A stretch of DNA of 64,000 bases from Zoroaster sp. YZ-2022 (lineage: Eukaryota > Echinodermata > Asteroidea > Forcipulatida > Zoroasteridae): NCBI GenBank assembly GCA_029582265.1, contig CM055823.1, positions 21,557,756 through 21,621,755 of the forward strand. Reading direction: 5' to 3'. The notes below the pieces were generated by a model. It did not search any database. It saw only the letters and a list, made by a program, of their open reading frames with translations, and had not been told where the DNA came from. Both the position numbers and the translations under genes were made by a program. The first letter of the stretch is position 1, and each line of letters starts with the position of its first letter. Below, one piece after another: positions 35,030 to 46,230 of the stretch.

Positions 35030-35044
35030 ACGTCGGGGTCACCA
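35030..35044 (-). other. Primer-binding site, tRNA-Trp type
   Basis: TGGTGACCCCGACGT on the minus strand begins two bases after the 5' LTR. It is complementary to the 3' end of metazoan tRNA-Trp (ACGTCGGGGTCACCA), the primer known for CsRn1-like elements. Confidence 0.85.
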
Positions 35045-35046
35045 GT

Positions 35047-35499
35047 TTTAGGGTTTTTATTAATTAATAATGGTAAATGCTTACCCTAAATAAATCCGAG
35101 GGAAACTTCCTTCTCGAACGTAATATAAATTTAATATGTACACTAGTTGCTCGTTGTCCTTCAGCAGGAACCGTCACCGTGTAGGAGTATACACTGCCAA
35201 TTCAACTCGGATTCCTGCTTCCAAACAACGAGACTGGTAATAAGAAGAGCTAGCACTTGTCACAATACTTGTTGCTGCTGCTTGATCGTTCGAAGTTTCT
35301 GAGTGCTTTTTCAGCCCCCCAATATAAAAGAAAAAGGAACAATGCACGCACTACTTGTGGATGCACTGATACAATAGATGAATGACTTAGGCATCTCCTG
35401 GCCTAGTCGTGGCAGAACTATTCATAATACAAAAGAAACTTCTGGTGGGGAATGCTAACGAAACACCTGGTGCTGGAATTTCCCTGGAATTTCACTACA
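35047..35499 (-). repeat. 5' LTR (453 bp)
   Basis: Near-identical to 29771-30222. On the minus strand it begins TGTAGTGAAATTCC at 35499 and ends in an accctaaa stretch before the primer-binding site. Confidence 0.92.
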
Positions 35500-35910
35500 C
35501 ACTTTTTGGTCACTGTTGAAAAAACGTTCGATCCGCTTTTTGGGAAGCAGGAATACAGAAAAATGGATCTGTCCAAAATGTTCGTTTTACTTTTCTGGTT
35601 GTGGGAAACCAGAAAAGCAGATGTCCACTTTTAGGCCACTTTGTGCATGACTAAACGTCTAATCTGCTTTTCGGCTAGTATAAAAGTAGAAAAATTGATT
35701 TGTCCAAAACGTTTGATCTTCTTTTTGGGTTGTAGGAAACCAGAAAAGCAGATGTCCAGTTTTTGACCGCCAGTGTATTAGGTGAAAACGTAAAATCTGC
35801 TTTTCTTGAAACTGAATAGCAGAAAAGTAGAGAAATGCATGTTACCAAAAATTTTCAATCTACTTTTTCATTATTTAGAAAGCTGAAAAGCAGATGTCCA
35901 CTTTTTGACC

Positions 35911-38640
35911 TACATTCGATATGCAACTATATTTACTGTTACAGTGGCATTTTGTATTGGAATCTTCGGCCGCCATTTTGAACATATTTTCCACAATTAT
36001 TCATTTTTTCGGACCACCTTAAACATTGTTTACATTTGATGCTATATTTGGGATCTTGAAGCCTCAAAATAACAATTAAAAAGTAGGGCTAAGGCCGCCG
36101 AATTTTAAAGGGGCAGCCATTCTGTTTTTGTTTTTGTAAAAGTCTACATCAGGTTTGAAGAGGGCTGTTTGTGTTTTTATAACATTCCCAGCAACTTACT
36201 TTCATTCCTTAGTGCATCAGTTAAGAGTGTCAGTTGTTTGATTGGCAGCTTTGGCCGCCAGTTTGGATTTCAATTTTGGACATACATTTACATTTAATGC
36301 TACGTTATTTAGGGTCTTGAAACCTCAAAATAATATTACTAATATTCTTGAAATTAAAGGGGCAGCTATTTCGATTACATTTTTATTGCTGACAAACTTA
36401 TTATACAATGTCCAAGAGTAAAAGTTAACATCAGATTTGAAGAGGCCTGTCTTTGGTATACATGCAGCAACCAGTTTATGTCACTTTTAGGGTAAAAACT
36501 ATTAAATTGTACAGTATCAGTATTGTGTTTAATATCGCTACTCTTCCTATTATCTTGTTAGGAATGTAAATGAATGTATTGTTTCTTTTAGCAGCAAATA
36601 CTCGCATATATCTTTAATATCTTTCTGCATAAAGATTAAACACGAAGGTATAGACATTATGTTTTTGTACAAAATAGCTGTATGGCCAATTCGGATTTCT
36701 CCCAACCTCATAGGAAATATCCACGGTGTTCCCACAGTCACTTAATTTAGAGCATGTCCTTCCAGGTATTTCATGACAATTATTTGTTTACTTGGTTGTT
36801 TTCCCTACCATTGTCAAGAAGAGAAGCGGTCAGTGTTCTTGGTTGTTTTTGTCATGTTTGATATGACTAAACCGCTCGGCCATGGCACTCCAAGACAAAA
36901 AGGACATGTAACAAAGTATATGCATGAAGTGACCCCATGAAACTGTTGTCCCAGTTGAGGGCACTTTTTTAACAGGCCATTATGCTTTTGTTAGGTATTT
37001 CGAGCAGTGACATCCTGGTGCAGAGGTCTCAGGTGGAGACACGATACCACCCCACCCCCCACCCCCCAAGGTCAAAATATGTGTTCTCCTTTCTAAAAGG
37101 ATATAATCATTGTTCCGGTTAAAACATTGTGGGTTAACAAGCGAAAAACAGGCGATATATCTTTTAACTAAATTTAAATACAAATTCAACAATCATTTTA
37201 AAATAATCATGTTCGTTAAAATTGAAAAGCACAATGTTGACGTCTTAAATCTTTTATTTCATACAAAACACACTGAGTTACCCGATCAAGATCGTTTTTT
37301 TTTGGATAGCATGTAAACATAGGAAGTAGGTTATGATTAGGTGAAATAAAATATGGAGGGTTGATATGAGGTTTGTGGGAATGATGTAAGCATTTCTGTG
37401 TATATACATTAAAGGGAGTTTTGGATCTGACCGTTGAGCACGCAAAATAAAATTATCCATGGGAGAAGTCAGGTTTGAAATGATGAAGTCCTGCAACTTC
37501 AAGGGTAACAGTTTATCATTGCTAGGCCTTGTTCATGGACATTGCTAAGAATTGGAGACGTCTGAATGGAAATTTCATGGTTAATTTACGAATTTGTTGA
37601 TGTTGTAGCTTGGCCCTTCTCTGAATTGTTTAAAATGTTCAAGTTAAGTGGGGTAGTTTTACACGCGTACCGCGCCCCTCAACATTTCTCAAGCCTTCCA
37701 ACCTCCTCGTTGAATGTTGTTGACTGAGGTGTTCAACTTTGGTGAAGTGAGACATTGTAGGTTCATTCCCATTTCATTTGTGTATGCTATGCATATAATT
37801 GCCTTTTTGTTAATGACTGCACACATTTTGTCGTTTCATTTTTGTATTGTTCGGTAAATTTGTCCAAAAAGTTTGTTTGTCCCTCCTTACACAAACTCTG
37901 GAAATACTGACAAGTGGACATATAATTACTATACCGTTTTGACACATGACGGAATAAGGAATAATACAGAGAAGAACAATTATTACGTAAATGCGGCGAG
38001 TTTTAGTCAACTGAAGCGTTGGCGAGTCATGGTTGTAACACTTGCTAGGTATATTATGGGTGCACATTACTAAATAAAATATTGACCAAATTCATTTGCC
38101 GAGCTCATATGTCTTAATTTGTATGCCATAAATATTTGTAATAAAGAAAGATTTGAGTTCCATAATTAAATACCTGAGGGACTTTGTAAAAATGGTCCAA
38201 TATCATGATTTCCAAGTGAGTATTTGGCTAACTCTGGTCCTAATTTGCTTCAAAGGGTATAGGGCCCTTTTCCCAAAATGGATGCTTGCCTGTATGCAGT
38301 GTAGAGGGTGGTTTCCTTTGGGATTGGAATAACTGGACGGGCCTGTGGAGTATGCACATGAAATAGAAAATAAAATAAAAGATTTGACATAACTCTTTAT
38401 TTCATTTTATATTTGAATTTTAGTTTTTACATTGACACGAAGGAGAACATGAAAATATCATAAAATTCATATTGGTATCATAAAATTAACAATAAATATT
38501 TGAAAATCACCCATTTTTTAAATTTGAAATCTCGGGAATGATTGGAGCACAAAGCTAGGTCAAATTAAGGTCAGGGGAGTTGAGTTAATATTGAGAGGTG
38601 GGGGATCAGGGGGGATGTGCCTCCAGGTGCCTCCTGCTGA
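35911..38640. other. Shared non-coding intron stretch of the LRR gene (left arm)
   Basis: Matches 48510-51129 inverted. Contains a roughly 270-bp imperfect tandem repeat (36013-36160 and 36286-36450, both with cctcaaaataa...aaaggggcagc and agnnttgaagagg). Also holds a truncated tRNA-SINE head at 36868-36893 (accgctcggccatggcactcc). No coding segment recognised. Confidence 0.55.
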
Positions 38641-40436
38641 AAAATAGGATCCATAAGAAAAACATTAGGGCTTGTAACCATTTATGAACCTACATTAACT
38701 AGAGGTCTGTAACAAAAAAAAGTGTGGGGGCGATGGTCGTCCACGGATAGCCATTTGAATTTGAATCCCCTCCCCAGAACAAAAATCACGACTCCGATCT
38801 CTTTCGTAAGCTATACGACACTTTCCAAATATTAAGACCAACCATCATTCCTCGTGAGCCTTGACGGAAGGCTCCTCATTGGCCGGTCACATGTCTGTGC
38901 AACCCTACAGTTAGTACACTTTTGTGTTGCTTAAACGGATGTCCCCAGATTTCGTTATTGCTTTTTTCGTTTATGCTTTTGGTAAACACGTGTAGACCTA
39001 TAATAGGGTTTTCGTTTTTTTCAACAACGAATTAGGTGCACAAGATCTATCGAGACGGAATCCACATTTGGGCTAGTGTAAATCCCTATGCATTAGGCGC
39101 ACGTGGTACATGAACACATTTTTAAGACATTTCTTTTTGTATAAAACACAAATTTGTGCAGAAATTAAATAACTTCTGAAAATGTTCTCATCAGTGTAAA
39201 AAAAATCATGCAATAAAGATTAATCTAATTTTGGAAAGATTCGGTAATAATTTAGATTCCCATTTGGCTAAAGACCATCGTGAACATTAGTGAATGGAAT
39301 CAGGAGAGAGCACAGTACGAAGCCACAACGGCGTAGCCGGCCTGGAAGCGATTTTCCTCTGCAGCATACTTCGTCAATCGCTCAGAAATTTATTTTCAAA
39401 TTCGAGTGGCATGGTAGTCAAGTGGTTAGAACGCTCGCTTTCCATGTAATGTAGGTCGTACCGGCATCGAGACTAGGTTTTGTCAAAAAAAATTAATAAT
39501 GTCTGCATAAATGTTTGTATTATTTTTGTTTAACTACAGAATTAATTCAGAAGCAAAGCCTTTCTGTATAATAGTAATTCACGGCTGGGGAGGATTGTTT
39601 TAAGGAAAATAAAGTCATAAATTCATGTGTATAAGGAATGCATGCAGGTGAGTGTACCGTGGACATTCTTGGCCCGAAAATTTTGAACAATTTTAAACCA
39701 TTTTGGAAAAATGTTTGGGAAATTTAGAAACATTTCAGGGAATTTTTGACAGTTTTGGAGAAATTCGGAGTTAGTTTTAGGTCAGAGTAGGGAGGGACAA
39801 GTTCTCTCTTGCGCCCCCCATCCCCCCCCGCTTCCGCCGCCGGTGGTTAGACAACAACAATATAAGTTAAATTTCAATCAAGCAGTAACCAGCCACAAAG
39901 TATTGTTTGTTATTTAATTGACATCTGACGTCCAAACAAAATTGAAGTTTATGTTTTCCGATCGAAAAAATGTATATACATGCTGACTATTTTCTAATTA
40001 ACGTAAATTTACTATGAGCTATATAGACAAAAATATCAACGATCATTTTGTTTAGTTCGTGAAATATTTAATCAAAAAGATAATCATACTCGTAGTAGTG
40101 GAAATGTGATCTTTTGTTTTGAATTTTTATTTAACTCGTCACACTATATCGATTTTGTCAATAGTAGCCAGTGTGCCAACAAATGTTTTAAAGAATGTTG
40201 AGGAACGTCTAATATTGTCTACTGAACAAATAATGAACTGCTGGCCAAATTTAAGATAGTATTTGACCGATTTAAGGAAATTCTATGAACATTAGATAAG
40301 AAAACGACGGGCTTTAATGTTTTAACTCTATACGTAATAGCAGCAACATTAATTTTGTACAAATCATTTATTTAATGCATATCTAAATTAAAACCAAAGA
40401 TCATTCATCACTTATATAAATGTTTTTATGTAATTA
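38641..40436. other. Inner part of left arm, non-coding
   Basis: Present three times in the window: here, inverted at 45186-48510 (with a LINE inserted), and as the diverged direct copy at 11600-13700. A degenerate tRNA-like segment lies at 39408-39472 (tagtcaagtggttagaacg). No gene recognised. Confidence 0.6.
39408..39472 (+). pseudogene. tRNA-like relic
   Basis: tggcatggtagtcaagtggt+tagaacgctcgctttccatg has the D-arm and anticodon-arm look of a tRNA, but the T-loop region (ggtcgtaccggcatcgagac) departs from the GGTTCGANTCC B box. Most likely a decayed tRNA copy or SINE head. Right-arm copy: 46130-46196. Confidence 0.4.
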
Positions 40437-40489
40437 GAATATTTTGATATTTTGTTTTTCAAAAATAAATAACTTGTCCTATACTATAA

Positions 40490-40860
40490 CACTTGGACAT
40501 GGAGGGTAGTATTCCAAACAGAATTACAGATAAGGTATACTAGTATGAGTGAGCAATCAAGTGTACGCATGACCTTGTCATGAAAAAACACAGATTTAAG
40601 CCTGGAATTGATTCAAATTGATTTGGAATTGTTATCATTCATGTGAGGTTTCCAAGTGAGGTGGCTATCAATGTAAACACAAAGGAATTTTGTGAAATCA
40701 ACTTTCGGAATCTGTTGATTGGAAATTGTAATTTTTAGATTATGAACATCACATTTAAAATTTTTAATTACAAAACATCATACATTTTTCATCGTTTTTG
40801 ACCAATCATTAATATTTCACCAAATATGCTTTCAGGAAAATCTCCATATGAACGGGCTTT
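40490..40860 (-). mobile_element. CR1-like LINE fragment, copy 1
   Basis: Minus-strand RT C-terminal segment with an FLCVYIDSHLTWK-type motif (near 40700-40640). The same segment recurs at 41090-41400. Decayed, no open frame. Confidence 0.55.
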
Positions 40861-40898
40861 AATGTATTTGTTTTAACCCTATATTTTTTCCATCTTAG

Positions 40899-40970
40899 AT
40901 GGTTGACTAACAACAAAATCAGTGAAATATCTCCAGGAGCATTTAATGGTCTACAGTATCTCAATACCTT
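40899..40970 (+). pseudogene. LRR exon with lost donor
   Basis: A good acceptor (ttttttccatcttag) precedes a 72-nt repeat entered in phase 2, as expected after the exon at 28816: WLTNNKISEISPGAFNGLQY then LNT. At the expected exon end the donor GT is missing (cctttgctttg), so correct splicing to another repeat is doubtful. It lies just outside the sequenced part of the right arm, so no counterpart is visible there. A diverged copy is at 15340-15407. Confidence 0.65.
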
Positions 40971-41089
40971 TGCTTTGCTCAAACCATTGCTTTATCTTGA
41001 ATGAAGTTACGTCTCACTGCAAACAAATTAGATGAAGCTCGTAGTTCATGTTCGCCATTTCCATTTTATACAAGTTACTGGGAGAAGTA

Positions 41090-41770
41090 TTCCCCAAGTA
41101 TTACAATAAGACGGATAATGTACTAGTGTAAGTGAGTAATAGAGTGTACATAAGACCTTGTCAGAAATAAACACAGATTTAAGTCTGAATTATTAATTCC
41201 AGTTGATTTGGAATTGTTTTTATAAGATTCATTAATGTGATGTTTCCTATAATGAGGTGGCTGTCAATGTTAACAACAAGGATTTGTATAAAGTCAACTT
41301 TCTGAATATGTTGATTGGAAATCTTTAGATTATAAACATCACATATTTTTGGTTTTATTACAAAAGATCACGTAGCTGTATTTTAACATTTAACGACAAT
41401 TGATTAGCTTTAAACCAGTTACCTAGCATTTTGACAAGGGTACTAGCGTCGTTACAGAACGCAGGTTGTTGTTACAGCACAAAATATCATTAGCATAAAC
41501 AAAACAAAACTGATGTAAAGATTTTCATTGATATACATAATAAATACAAGAGGTGTAGATCCTAACAGTGATCCTTGTAGGACGCCACATGATATTTTAG
41601 AAAAATCAGAAGTAGCGTTCATGTATTTGGTACACTGAGTGAACGATTAGATAAAGTACGGTAACTACAAAACCAGTTATGCGTTATACCTCGTATATCC
41701 TAATGCACGTATTTGTTTAATATAATGTTATGATTAATTGTATCGAAAGCTTTAGACAAGTCTAATAGTC
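41090..41770 (-). mobile_element. CR1-like LINE fragment, copy 2
   Basis: Read from 41770 on the minus strand: LSKAFDTINHNIIL (RT motif A region), then a degenerate ISCGVLQGS region near 41590, then the C-terminal segment also present at 40490-40860. Many stops. CR1-like by motif. Confidence 0.7.
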
Positions 41771-42160
41771 CATGGGCTACAGACTGAAACTCTCCCACCC
41801 CCCCACTGGGGATTTTCGAGACCCACTTTTGGGGGCAGCCTATTGTATGCCATTGCTATATCTGATTGTCTGCAAAAAATATTGGTGGGTTAAGATTGGG
41901 GCAGGGTCAAATTACCCCTCTAAAATATCCCCAACGCACATCACATGTATAGTTCAGCTCTATGTGTCTTCCCCAAGATGGATTGAGTATCTGGGAAATG
42001 ATCTAGGAATAATACATTGGTATTTAAGGTTTCCTTACCCCTCGGCTCCCTCCTCCCTGCTCACCTCCTGCACCCCGCCCCTCCTCTAAAAAATAAACAA
42101 AAACAAAACATAATAATGTAATGCAAATGAGCTATGGCTTGCGCATGGCGAGGGCGAACT
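41771..42160. other. Unrecognised stretch in the spacer
   Basis: C-rich segments and a 105-codon frame without family motifs. Nothing supported. Confidence 0.35.
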
Positions 42161-42818
42161 AAGGAGGGCTGTGGAGCATTTGGTGCTGTGGGCATGCAAT
42201 GTGCGCATGAGTGAACGTCAGTTGCTGGTTGGATCTTGTCTGAGACGGCACCACGTGCAAGTGCTTGCTCTAGTACATGAGGCTACAGTAAGTGTGCACC
42301 ACCTCGAATCGAGCGTGGGCCAATGAAAGAAACAGCCAGGAATACTGGGTGGGACCACGGTGTGAAACAAAGGGAGGAACTCAGGATTAGTTTCTGGTCC
42401 GTAAAGGCACTCGTAGCTTGGAGGCTACAAGCAGGGAGGATCCAAGCCGGGAGGACACACCAGTATAGTTGGAGCATGAGGCTACACCAAATTAGAATAG
42501 AGCTAAGTAATTCAGGTTGCGCGAGTGGCTGGGGAATGAGGGTACTGGGTTTACGGATAGGCAAACACACAGAGGTTCTTAGTGATTCATATACTAATAA
42601 AACAGGCTACATCATAATTCCTTATATACTTTTGTCCTGTCCATGGTCTGTCATGTCTGTCCCCCGCGGAGGTGAGAGAGTCGTGTGCATTTGGCAGTAC
42701 ATTTCCGCCCAACAGGCCGCCTACATCATCAGTCTTGGTTCTTCTGAAGGGAGTACCACACTCAACTGGGTGACCACCGGGGAATTATCAGTCCGGGGTA
42801 TTTGGTAAATCCGTCACA
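42161..42818 (+). repeat. Candidate LTR/leader of a gypsy remnant
   Basis: The segment ends ...ATCCGTCACA at 42818, followed two bases later by TGGTGACATAG, a plausible primer-binding site start. It contains an AATAAAA signal near 42597. The 161-codon frame over it has no family motif and I treat it as chance. No second LTR is present, and the 5' boundary is a guess. Confidence 0.4.
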
Positions 42819-42881
42819 AATGGTGACATAGTCTAACATAATCTAACAAAATCAAAAAGGGACAACTCAGTAGCCTCGACA

Positions 42882-44380
42882 TGAACAAGGAGGACACAAA
42901 AGAGATCGACACCGCTAAAAAACGTGATAGTGCTGATTTTGAAGAAGAGGTTCATTTCTATACGAATGGAGATGCAAGAAAAGAAGACCAATTACAGCGT
43001 TTGTTTCAGCATTCTAGAATGAAGAGCTGAGGCTAGGAGTTAAGGTTCTCAGAACAAGAGCTGGAACCTAGAGGCTACAGCAGAGACTAACTAGACTAGA
43101 AGCCAAAGGAGGCTAACTTCCGATGATGGACGTAGACCAATAGATGATGGAGACTCAGCAGATAAAATCAGGGTGGACTCTGGGCGCCTCGAGCCTTATG
43201 ACTCTACTTTGTACTCCGGCACCAGGTACTGATGGAGTCCCTTGGACCCCTCCTACGTGAATTTTGAAAAAGAACAGGACGTGGATGCCACAGTGTCGTG
43301 GAGTGTCGTGGCCGAGCGGTCTAGCTTACCGGACTCAAGTTCTGGTGTTAGCAGCAGAATGTGGGTTCGAATCCCGGCCATGACACTTGTGTCCTTGAGC
43401 AAGACACTTAACCACAATTGCTTCTCTCCACCCAGGGGTTAAATGGGTACCTGTGAAGGCAGAGTTGGTTGATTAGCCCTATATGCACTGTAATGGCAGC
43501 AATTGAGCTGTATACCCCAGGGAGCTGAGATGGTTTCAGGAATGATTTATGAGCCTTATGAGCAGGGGTAATAATATAATGCGCCTTGAGCACCACTTAG
43601 TTGGTGGATACGTGCGCTATATAAGTCCACACATTATTATTATTATTATTATTATTAGTCGCAGTCGACTGCGGTTGAGGAGGATACAAAACCTCTAACG
43701 AAGAACTCTCCTGTGCGTGAGGAAGGAACTGCTGAGGATAGTGAAAAAGAAACGAAGGTCACTAAAGCCTTCGAGGATATTCAGGGAATCCTCGGGAAAG
43801 AGGTGTCTGTTGCAAACAAGCAACAAATTGCAGAGAAATTAAGGAAGTCGGAACGACCCCAGATTGTACCAGACCAATTAAAAGGGAAGGAGCCCTGGGA
43901 TGACTACCGGTACCTTGAACACTTTGAATCCTGCAAAATCGCCAATGCTTGGGATGACGAGGAGGCGGCTGCATTTCTCGCTGCGAGCCTCAAGGGCCAG
44001 ACATTAAAGGTGCTACTTAATCGAGGAGAGGATGGAAAAAGAAAACAATATAGGGAGTTGCTTGACTTGCTGAATGCTCACTTTGGACCCAGACAGAAGG
44101 CGGATAACTTATTAATGGAGTTGAGGAATCACAGACAAGGTGCGAAACAGACCATTCAGGATCTGGGTCAGGCGATCAGTGAACTGACAGCATTAGCATA
44201 CCCCGAGTTTTCAGAGACCGGTTTGCGCGAGGTCATTTTTCAGATGCGAATGCTAGCTAGTCGATCCGTGAGGGTATCTTCAGAACCAATACATCAACTC
44301 TAGAGGAAGCTATCAGGGCTGCGTTGGCTTCAGAAAATTATAGGACAGGAACAAACGTGAAAGGAAGAAATGCAGGATGC
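42882..44380 (+). pseudogene. Ty3/gypsy gag remnant, split by a SINE
   Basis: A leader frame starts at ATG 42882 and soon meets stops. The main piece (43713-44303) is a retrotransposon gag: GKEPWDDYRYLEHFESCKIA, AAFLAASLKGQTLKVL, YRELLDLLNAHFGPRQKADN, LLMELRNHRQGAKQTIQDLG, ALAYPEFSE. A deletion after LREVIF removes about 15 residues, then STLEEAIRAALASE follows in another frame. No pol follows. It is a different lineage from the element at 29771-35499. Confidence 0.8.
43302..43657 (+). mobile_element. tRNA-derived SINE with (ATT)n tail
   Basis: tRNA-like head with A box tggccgagcgg and B box ggttcgaatcc, followed by tgtccttgagcaagacactt, then a body ending gcgctatataagt and an (ATT)n tail. 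The head matches the SINE at 15900-16242. It interrupts the gag remnant. agtgtcgtgg is doubled at the 5' end (43292-43311). Confidence 0.85.
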
Positions 44381-44685
44381 AGGATTTGGATGAACAGATC
44401 CGTGACACTGTGAAGCCGCTATTAGAAATAGTTTTATTATAATTTTGACATAAGTTCTACAAGAGCTAGCTGTCCTTGGAAGTTTTTTCTTGAGGTAGTT
44501 TAAGCATTTCAGACGGGTGAAAACATTTTGCCAATGTATATTTATAGGTGGCACTAAAAAAATAAGTCCTCCTATGTGGAGGATTTTGGCGGCCATTTTG
44601 AAAAAGCGCCCTCACAGCCTCACTCATTAACAGGCAATTTGCAGACAACCTGACTTCAATAGCTCTATGGTAAAGGTTTCAAAAA
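44381..44685. other. Unrecognised stretch before the gap
   Basis: No feature supported. It contains ttttggcggccattttg, which resembles a motif in the arms near 35970 and 51070. Confidence 0.35.
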
Positions 44686-45185
44686 NNNNNNNNNNNNNNN
44701 NNNNNNNNNNNNNNNNNNNNNNNNNNNNNNNNNNNNNNNNNNNNNNNNNNNNNNNNNNNNNNNNNNNNNNNNNNNNNNNNNNNNNNNNNNNNNNNNNNNN
44801 NNNNNNNNNNNNNNNNNNNNNNNNNNNNNNNNNNNNNNNNNNNNNNNNNNNNNNNNNNNNNNNNNNNNNNNNNNNNNNNNNNNNNNNNNNNNNNNNNNNN
44901 NNNNNNNNNNNNNNNNNNNNNNNNNNNNNNNNNNNNNNNNNNNNNNNNNNNNNNNNNNNNNNNNNNNNNNNNNNNNNNNNNNNNNNNNNNNNNNNNNNNN
45001 NNNNNNNNNNNNNNNNNNNNNNNNNNNNNNNNNNNNNNNNNNNNNNNNNNNNNNNNNNNNNNNNNNNNNNNNNNNNNNNNNNNNNNNNNNNNNNNNNNNN
45101 NNNNNNNNNNNNNNNNNNNNNNNNNNNNNNNNNNNNNNNNNNNNNNNNNNNNNNNNNNNNNNNNNNNNNNNNNNNNNNNNNNNNN
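44686..45185. other. Assembly gap (500 N) at the palindrome centre
   Basis: Exactly 500 N. The right palindrome arm starts at the first base after the gap, so the junction between spacer and right arm was never sequenced. Confidence 0.98.
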
Positions 45186-46230
45186 CATAAAACCATTTAT
45201 ATAAGTGATGAATGATCTTTGGTTTTAATTTAGATATGCATTAAATAAATGATCTGTACAAAATTAATGTTGCTGCTATTACGTATAGGGTTAAAACATT
45301 AAAGCCCGTCGTTTTGTTATCTAATGTTCATAGAATTTCCTTAAATCGGTCAAATACTATCTTAAATTTTGCTAGCAGTTCATTATATAGAAAACGGAAT
45401 TTCAATAGACAATATTAGACGTTCCTCAACATTCTTTAAAACATTTGTTGGCACACTGGCTACTATTGACAAAATCGATATAGCGTGACGAGTTTATTCT
45501 TTTTTTCAAAACAAAAGATCACATTTCCACTACTACGAGTATGATTATCTTTTTGATTAAAGATTTCACGAATTAAACAAAATGATCGTTGATATTTGTC
45601 TATATAGCTCATAGTAAATTTACGTTAATTAGAAAATAGTCAGCATGTATATACATTTTTCGATCTTCAATTTTGATCTTCAATTCGAAACTTCAATTTT
45701 GTTTGGACGTCAGATGTCAATTAAATAACAAACAATACTTTGTGGCTGGTTACTGCTTGATTGAAATTTAACTTGTTGTTGTCTAACCACTGACCTCTTT
45801 TTAAAAAAAAATGATTCTCTAAAACTAACTCCGAATTTCTCCAAAACTTTCAAAAGTTCCCTGAAATGTTTCAACATTTTCAAAAAAAAATTCCAAAATG
45901 GTTTAAAATTGTTCAAAATTTTCGGGCCGAGAATGTCCACGGTACACTCACGTGCATGGATTTCTACACATGAATTTATGATTTTATTTTCCTTAAAACA
46001 ATCCTCCCCAGCCGTGAATTACTATTATACAGAAAGGCTTTCCTTCTGAATTAATTCTGTAGTTAAACAAAAATAATACAAAAATTGATGCAGACATTAT
46101 TACAAAATATTGGCAAAACCTAGTCTCGATGCCGGTACGACCTACATTACATGGAAAGCGAGCGTTCTAACCACTTGACTACCATGCCACTCGAATTTGA
46201 AAATAAAATTCTGCGCGATTGACGAAGTAT

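Larger units (their letters stand above)
29771..35499 (-). mobile_element. Ty3/gypsy LTR retrotransposon, CsRn1-like
   Basis: 5.7-kb element on the minus strand, flanked by CACT (29767-29770 and 35500-35503). Order from 35499 downward: 5' LTR, primer-binding site, an extra SGNH-like ORF, gag, protease, RT, RNase H, integrase with a GPY-like C-terminus, polypurine tract, 3' LTR. The tRNA-Trp-type primer site and the unusual C-H-C-C gag finger mark the CsRn1 clade. The LTRs differ by one base and one indel, so insertion is recent. It is absent from the equivalent fold-back in the right arm. The pol frame is broken several times. Confidence 0.9.
29027..35910. mobile_element. Fold-back element, interrupted by gypsy (left arm)
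   Basis: Outer ends are GGTCAAAAAGTGGACATC at 29027 and its reverse complement ending 35910. Each half contains several copies of an AAAAGCAGATTGAACGTTTT-type module alternating with (G)GTCCACTTTTNGGCC-type modules. Halves meet near a short non-repetitive core at about 29500-29700. The original element is 29027-29770 plus 35504-35910; the 29771-35503 stretch is the inserted retrotransposon with its duplicated target. No ORF. The target duplication of the fold-back could not be resolved. Confidence 0.75.

Noticed and set aside
42323..42808. 161-codon plus-strand frame
   Set aside because: No family motif, and it lies in the candidate LTR/leader of a gypsy remnant; length is compatible with chance.
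43313..43385. Possible tRNA gene
   Set aside because: The A and B boxes belong to a SINE head: it is followed by a conserved SINE body and an (ATT)n tail, and does not fold into a clean cloverleaf by eye.
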